Source of the DNA: Jaenimonas drosophilae
Lineage: Eukaryota; Euglenozoa; Kinetoplastea; Trypanosomatida; Trypanosomatidae
NCBI GenBank assembly: GCA_030849065.1
Contig: JASAON010001497.1
Coordinates: 1-40,371 of the forward strand
Reading direction: 5' to 3'
Length of the DNA stretch: 40,371 nucleotides
A program made the translations under genes and the position numbers. The notes below the pieces were generated by a model. It ran no database searches. It was not told where the DNA came from and worked only from the letters and a program-made list of their open reading frames with translations. Positions within the stretch are counted from its first letter, which is position 1. Every line of letters starts with the position of its first letter. Shown here piece after piece: positions 36,068 to 40,371 of this stretch.

Positions 36068-36958
36068 ATGGCATCCACGCCACTCACCACAAAGAAGGAT
36101 GTTCGTGAGTTCCTCAAGTCACTTCTCCAGGGCCACGTTGATGCGGGACTCCTGGAGGAGGAGGAGCTGAAAGGGTTGGTTAAGAAGGGAGTTGATGCCA
36201 TTGCGCTCCCCTCCACACGCGCCTCGGCGGAGCTACATGTGCTTCGTGATCTGGAGGCGGTGTGGGTGGGAGACGATGGCGAGAACATGGGCGGGAGGGA
36301 TGCGGCCCTCACCGCGGCCATGAAAGAAGTGAGAGAGCGCATCACGTCGCTGGAAGCGGCTCCACTGCCGCCAACAACAACATGTGCAGCGAGCGGCACC
36401 GCTCCTACGTCTGCCGCTGCCCCAACCGTGAGCCTGTCGCTCGGTGCCTTGAAGGCTCGGATGGCTCGGAAGCGGGAGGAGCTACAACACGCCTCTCCTC
36501 CCGCCTCCGCTGCCGCCACGGCTGACGGGTCCGTGGTGGATGCACGCAGCCCCGGTACGCTGACGGCCAGCGTCAGCCAAACAACCACACCGCACGTGAG
36601 TGCCAACGCTGCCCCCACACCTCCCCCATTCATGGCGGAGCTCCCCGCTGCTCGGCAGGAAGTGGCAAATGGGAGCAGCGTCAGTGCCATAGCACCAGCA
36701 CCATCACATACCGCTGTTGTCGAGGAGGCGCCAGCGTCGACGGCCACGGCCACCAAAAAGCGAGAGCGCGCGGAGCCCATTCTCCTTTCCGCTGCCGCCG
36801 TGGATCTTTTGGAGTCCGAGGACCTCTACGCCACCATCCCCATGGCACCACAACACAACCGAGGAGGGCGGCAGCACCCACCACGGATGGGCTCCCGCCA
36901 CGGCTACGCAACATCGTCAGCCTACCCAGCCCACGCCCCGCCACCCTATCGGGAGTAA
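36068..36958 (+). CDS. Low-complexity protein with a short N-terminal helical domain
   Basis: A 296-residue protein. The first 50 residues form a compact-looking helical unit (VREFLKSLLQGHVDAGLLEE then EELKGLVKKGVDAIAL). Its spacing resembles Set2-Rpb1-interacting (SRI/PHRF1-type) domains, which follow a pattern of helix, GxIxxEEY, helix. That is a tentative visual match. The rest is mostly Ala/Pro/Thr-rich and probably disordered, apart from a second conserved-looking helix near 68-100 (DAALTAAMKEVRERITSLEA), a basic patch KKRERAEPILLSAAAVDLLESEDLYATIP, and an Arg/Gly/Tyr-rich tail. This would suit a nuclear or RNA-associated protein. The start is uncertain because the first AG after the pyrimidine tracts (36093-36094) lies inside the frame. 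Confidence 0.66.
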   Translation: MASTPLTTKKDVREFLKSLLQGHVDAGLLEEEELKGLVKKGVDAIALPSTRASAELHVLRDLEAVWVGDDGENMGGRDAALTAAMKEVRERITSLEAAPLPPTTTCAASGTAPTSAAAPTVSLSLGALKARMARKREELQHASPPASAAATADGSVVDARSPGTLTASVSQTTTPHVSANAAPTPPPFMAELPAARQEVANGSSVSAIAPAPSHTAVVEEAPASTATATKKRERAEPILLSAAAVDLLESEDLYATIPMAPQHNRGGRQHPPRMGSRHGYATSSAYPAHAPPPYRE

Positions 36959-37845
36959 CTGCTGGGGCATGTGGCACAACCGCCTCCCCCTCCCTCACAT
37001 TCACGTACCACCACTTTCCACTCGAATTTAATCCTTTGCTGCTACGCTCTTACTATGTGAGCCCCATCAACCTTGCTATCTCCAGCTTGGGTACATGTGC
37101 ATTGTGACGCCGATGATGTGTGCGGGAAGTTGCCATCGTGGCGATGACTCACCCATGCCCCCTCCTTTCTTCTTGCGACTTCAACAAACATTTGTGCGCT
37201 CATAGTAGGTACACGCATGGCGTAGGTGGCGGCGGAGAGTAGAGAGTGGTGGTGGTGGTGTTTTGAGGAAAGGGATTCTTCTGAAGTCGTGCTGTCTTTC
37301 GCGGTACGTTCTTGTGGAGCGCCAGCGCAACACACTGGCAGCTCCACCCCACTGTAATGGAGGGAAGCCAACAATCAACGTGTTCTGTCTTGCCGGTCAT
37401 TTCAGCATTTTTTTTTCTCCTCCCTGCATCCATCTGTGGCACTCACTAACATATTAAAAACAAAGTTTTGCTCACCTCCTTTGTCTTTATTTACCCCTCA
37501 CCAGGTGTAGGTAGTGACGCAGCAAATAACTGCTACATACAGTAGCACTCACACGTCCAGAATTGCCTTTGATCATCACGGAGGTTTCTGCACCTACCTT
37601 TTCTTTGAAGAGTAGCTTCCCCTGTCCTTTCAATCCAATCAGCCACTCTTAGTTTTTCGAGTGTTGCATTTACACTTTGTTCGAATCTTCATTCAGTCTT
37701 CTCTCTACTTGACCTGTTAACTCAACCACAGCGCACTTCCGCACACACGCGTGCGCGCACAGTCACTTTTTTGTCTGTCAGGACACCATCTTATCCCGCA
37801 TACTACACCTTGTGCTTTGTGTGTAGAGTTTGCATCGTTGTCGTC
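36959..37845 (+). other. Intergenic spacer, about 0.9 kb
   Basis: No gene seen. A GGT repeat lies near 37244-37260. Pyrimidine-rich stretches near 37686-37709 are followed by AGs at 37695-37696 and 37730-37731; a further GTGTAG (AG 37825-37826) lies 20 nt before the next ATG. Confidence 0.55.
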
Positions 37846-38733
37846 ATGACGCAGGCTCTTCTCTCTTACCCGGGGAAGTTCCACCTTGCTGCACGCTACT
37901 TTGACCACTACATTGGTGATCTCGAGACTACCGCACTGCTGGACAATGAGCACAAGTTGATGTTCTACGCCCTCCGACGTCTAGTGGAGGACGGACCATG
38001 CACCGACCCCGCACCCCCTCTCTGGAGATTCACCGAGCGCCACAAGCACCAGGCGTGGTCGCGAATCTCTGGCATGAGTAAGTACGAAGCCATGGTGCAT
38101 TTTGTCAGCCAGTTCGAATTGATTCTTGGCAGCCCAGTAGATTGGGAAGAACGGGCCAAGGAAATGGGCGAGGATGGGATTGGCAATACACAACTCGGCA
38201 CAGTTGAGGACGTGGAGCCGCAAACCCCAGCAGACCTCACCCCAGCTGCCCCTACAACCACCTCTAGTAATGTAGCCGTGCCTCCAGCGGTGCTGGCGAC
38301 TTTTGACGCCGACATTCAGTCGCATACGGCACCGACTGCAGAAAACATCATGTACCTAGCCACCGCACTCATGCAGGCACGCCATGCCCTGGCCCAACAC
38401 GCCACCACTATCACAACAACAATGCCCGCCACCCCACCTACACCTACAACCACACCTAACCACGACGATCACCAAGAAGTTCAGCGCATCTTAAAAGCAA
38501 TGAGTACAGCACAGCCCGAACAACACCACGGGGCTCACCCACACTCCATCACCTCGCCCCCCATGCGCACCCCTTTCTACGCTATTTCTTCACCCCCACT
38601 CAAGCAGACCTACGGCCCTTTCCCCACGCCGGAAGCCATGGCCACCGCCGCCGTACACATGACCCGCCGCGGTCCTCCGATACCTCAGTCACCAGCACAA
38701 ATGAGTTGGGTCCAGTGGATGGGATTCACATAG
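37846..38733 (+). CDS. Acyl-CoA-binding domain protein with long disordered tail
   Basis: A 295-residue protein. Residues about 8-100 form an acyl-CoA-binding domain: YPGKFHLAARYFDHY, then LDNEHKLMFYALRRLVEDGPC, then PPLWRFTERHKHQAWSRISGMSKYEAMVHFVSQ. This matches the ACBP pattern of four helices (L-FYAL-xQ, the W-AW pair and MSKxEAM). ACBPs carry long-chain acyl-CoA esters between synthesis, elongation and lipid-anchor pathways. The canonical domain protein is about 90 residues; here a Thr/Pro/His-rich, probably disordered extension of nearly 200 residues follows, with no membrane anchor or ankyrin repeats. The start at 37846 is the first ATG after TAG at 37824-37826; the frame opens at 37771 across that acceptor. 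Confidence 0.87.
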   Translation: MTQALLSYPGKFHLAARYFDHYIGDLETTALLDNEHKLMFYALRRLVEDGPCTDPAPPLWRFTERHKHQAWSRISGMSKYEAMVHFVSQFELILGSPVDWEERAKEMGEDGIGNTQLGTVEDVEPQTPADLTPAAPTTTSSNVAVPPAVLATFDADIQSHTAPTAENIMYLATALMQARHALAQHATTITTTMPATPPTPTTTPNHDDHQEVQRILKAMSTAQPEQHHGAHPHSITSPPMRTPFYAISSPPLKQTYGPFPTPEAMATAAVHMTRRGPPIPQSPAQMSWVQWMGFT

Positions 38734-38753
38734 CTCGTGCTCCCTCTGCTTCT

Positions 38754-38765
38754 CCCCCCCCCCCC
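38754..38765. repeat. C12 homopolymer run
   Basis: Twelve consecutive C in the short spacer between the acyl-CoA-binding and dienelactone hydrolase genes. Confidence 0.9.
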
Positions 38766-38873
38766 ACTCTGAAACACTACCCCCTACCCCAAAACCGCAC
38801 CCCATCAACTTGCTTCACTCACGTCACTAACTTATGACATTCCATCACCCTTCCCCTTATCCACAATCTTAGC

Positions 38874-38912
38874 TAGTTTCCACATCCTCCCTCACCCACA
38901 TCGTACTCTCTC
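38874..38912 (+). repeat. 39-bp direct repeat, copy 1 (leader of dienelactone hydrolase mRNA)
   Basis: These 39 bases, beginning TAGTTTCCACATCC, are identical to the last 39 bases of the window (40333-40371). The preceding bases differ (CTAG here, TTAG there). The AG at 38875-38876 is the last AG before the ATG at 38950, so the repeat starts at the predicted splice acceptor and covers the first part of the 5' UTR. Confidence 0.95.
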
Positions 38913-38949
38913 ACTCCCACCACCCACCACCCACCCATCCACACACATC

Positions 38950-39669
38950 ATGGAGCCTTCCAACCGCTGCTGCCCCACCGACAAGGGTCCCGCCAAGTGC
39001 GCTTACAAGCCTGACGACAGCCAGGTCTACGTTGCTGGCAACTACTCCAGCCGTAACGGCATCCTTCTGATTGGTGACATCTTCGGCATGTTGGACGTCG
39101 CCAAGCGCTTCGCCGACCGCCTGGGGAAGGAGGGCTACCTGGTGGTGATGCCCGACTTCTTCGGCAAGGATTCCTGGCCCGCGGACAAGACGGACCCCGC
39201 TCTTCTACAGGGTCCGGAGTGGGCCGCCTTTGTGCCCAAGATTCTGGACTACGCACACTTCCGTCCCACGGCGGAACGCGGGGTGGAGATGCTGCGCAAG
39301 CTGGGCTGCCAGAAGGTAGTCTCCATTGGCCTGTGCTGGGGTGCCCGCCTTTCCTTTGACCTTGCGCGTGATGGCGTGACAGATGCTTGCGCTACAGCAC
39401 ACCCTGCCTTCTTCACGGCAGACTTTGTGACGGAAGCCAAGACGCCTGTGTGCGTGCTTCCCGCCAAGGATGACCCACCGTACGAAGATGTGGAGAAGGC
39501 TGTGGCCAAGCACACCAAGAAGCCCAGCGTCTTCAAGCGGTATGACAAGCTCATTCACGGCTACTTTGGCAGCCGCTTCGACTACGACAACGCCACCAAG
39601 GAGGAGTTTGAGCAGCTGGACGATGCCTTCAAGGTCCTGACCACCTTCCTCACAGCAGTCATGAAGTAA
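38950..39669 (+). CDS. Dienelactone hydrolase family protein
   Basis: A 239-residue single-domain alpha/beta hydrolase, the normal size for the family (carboxymethylenebutenolidase/AIM2 type). The oxyanion region reads LLIGDIFGM and the VVMPDFFGKD segment is diagnostic. The catalytic triad is complete: Cys129 in GLCWGA, Asp174 in PAKDDPP and His203 in LIHGYFGSR. Family members hydrolyse cyclic or activated esters; the physiological substrate in trypanosomatids is not established. There is no signal peptide or PTS1 (ends AVMK), so it is probably cytosolic. Codons are strongly C-ending, more than in the neighbouring spacer-rich genes, which would suit high expression. A duplicated leader at the window end suggests a tandem second copy. 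The start is the first ATG after the acceptor at 38875-38876. Confidence 0.95.
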   Translation: MEPSNRCCPTDKGPAKCAYKPDDSQVYVAGNYSSRNGILLIGDIFGMLDVAKRFADRLGKEGYLVVMPDFFGKDSWPADKTDPALLQGPEWAAFVPKILDYAHFRPTAERGVEMLRKLGCQKVVSIGLCWGARLSFDLARDGVTDACATAHPAFFTADFVTEAKTPVCVLPAKDDPPYEDVEKAVAKHTKKPSVFKRYDKLIHGYFGSRFDYDNATKEEFEQLDDAFKVLTTFLTAVMK

Positions 39670-40332
39670 AGTTCACAAGCACTCTCACCACCGCACCACA
39701 CAGGACAGCCAGTCGTGTGCTACCTTGTGTTTCATGTACCCCCCCCCTCTCCCTCGTTTCCTTGTAGTACTACTACTACCACTACGGTCCTTTCGTTGCT
39801 GATGGGCGGGTGGTCTCACCTTGCGTAGCGCTGCTACACAACAAAAGTGTGTACCCCCTCCTCCCCCCATCACCCAGACAACTCCCATCTCTCTCCATAT
39901 GCGAGGGTCGTGTTGCGGTGGCGTTCACCCCTTGACCAGATGATGGTGCGTCCTAACTCTTCCTTTCCCTCCCTCTTTTTTGTTCCTTCCCTCCTCGGAA
40001 CTCCCCCCGGCGTCGTATTTCTATTACTACTACTTCTTTCAACAGAGCGATGCTCCTGCAAGTCCCTCTCCCCTGTCTGGACGCACGGAGGAAGGCGTGC
40101 GTGTGTGTTTGTGGCTGCAACAAGTACGTTCCCCCACACCCACCACCCTCCCTCCTGTCCTTTCTATTTGCGTGTGTCTGTGTGATGTTGTATGCACTAC
40201 CCACAATCACTCACCCTTCCCCTTTCCCCTTTCCTAATTCACCCACACCGCACCACATTGCCTGGCGTTTGCCGCAATTGTCATGCGCAACACTACACCT
40301 CCCTCCTGTGTGGCGTACTACTCACCACCGTT
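39670..40332 (+). other. Intergenic spacer after dienelactone hydrolase
   Basis: No gene seen. C-run and TAC/ACT repeats (about 39765-39784) fall in the 3' UTR, followed by several T/C-rich tracts. The final tract ends in CGTTTAG, with AG at 40334-40335, opening the second leader copy. Confidence 0.6.
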
Positions 40333-40371
40333 TAGTTTCCACATCCTCCCTCACCCACATCGTACTCTCTC
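40333..40371 (+). repeat. 39-bp direct repeat, copy 2, cut by window end
   Basis: Identical over all 39 bases to 38874-38912 and running to the last base of the window. It begins at the TAG that would serve as splice acceptor. By position it should be the 5' leader of a further gene. Confidence 0.95.

Noticed and set aside
37679..37687. A GTTCGAATC match to the tRNA B box
   Set aside because: The flanking bases do not form a T stem and no A box or acceptor stem is present at the right distance.

Overview
The window reads as nuclear DNA of a trypanosomatid (kinetoplastid) protist. All 23 well-supported protein genes lie on the + strand, none shows an intron, and they are separated by 0.2-2.5 kb of pyrimidine tracts, CA/TG-rich simple sequence and downstream AG dinucleotides. 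That is the signature of a polycistronic unit whose transcripts are resolved by spliced-leader trans-splicing and polyadenylation. The content fits: an axonemal set, a divergent replication set, a CMTR1-type cap methyltransferase, a cofactor-independent phosphoglycerate mutase and a SAS6-like protein. I cannot name the species. No tRNA, rRNA, CRISPR array, transposon or strand-switch region was recognised.

Layout. 1-10 kb: the 3' part of prolyl oligopeptidase (cut by the window start), an unknown membrane protein, a 1411-residue SPEF2-like protein with an adenylate-kinase module and an EF-hand, and a mitochondrial carrier. 10-20 kb: RFC3, a tiny basic protein, an ORC5-like AAA+ protein, a TMEM184/Ost-alpha membrane protein, a short coiled-coil protein, a cytochrome-b5/MAPR protein, a cap 2'-O-methyltransferase and phosphoglycerate mutase. 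20-30 kb: one possible and one probable small protein, SAS6L, a two-winged-helix protein resembling the mitochondrial RNA-editing factor RBP7910, a polytopic membrane protein, a degenerate SLC25 carrier and a large zinc-finger protein. 30-40 kb: a 2.45-kb gene-free gap, DRC1, an unknown membrane protein, a low-complexity protein, a long acyl-CoA-binding protein and a dienelactone hydrolase. A 39-bp copy of the hydrolase 5' leader recurs at the very end of the window, implying a second tandem copy just outside.

Functional themes. Neighbours in such units usually share transcription rather than function. Even so, flagellar genes (SPEF2-like, DRC1, SAS6L), replication genes (RFC3 next to ORC5-like) and mitochondrial genes (two carriers, the RBP7910-like protein, several small membrane proteins) recur. 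From memory, the order POP - RFC3 - ORC5-like - cap methyltransferase - PGAM - RBP7910 matches a block on Trypanosoma brucei chromosome 10; this needs a database check. I see no convincing new multi-gene system. The best leads are individual divergent proteins and a few non-coding oddities.
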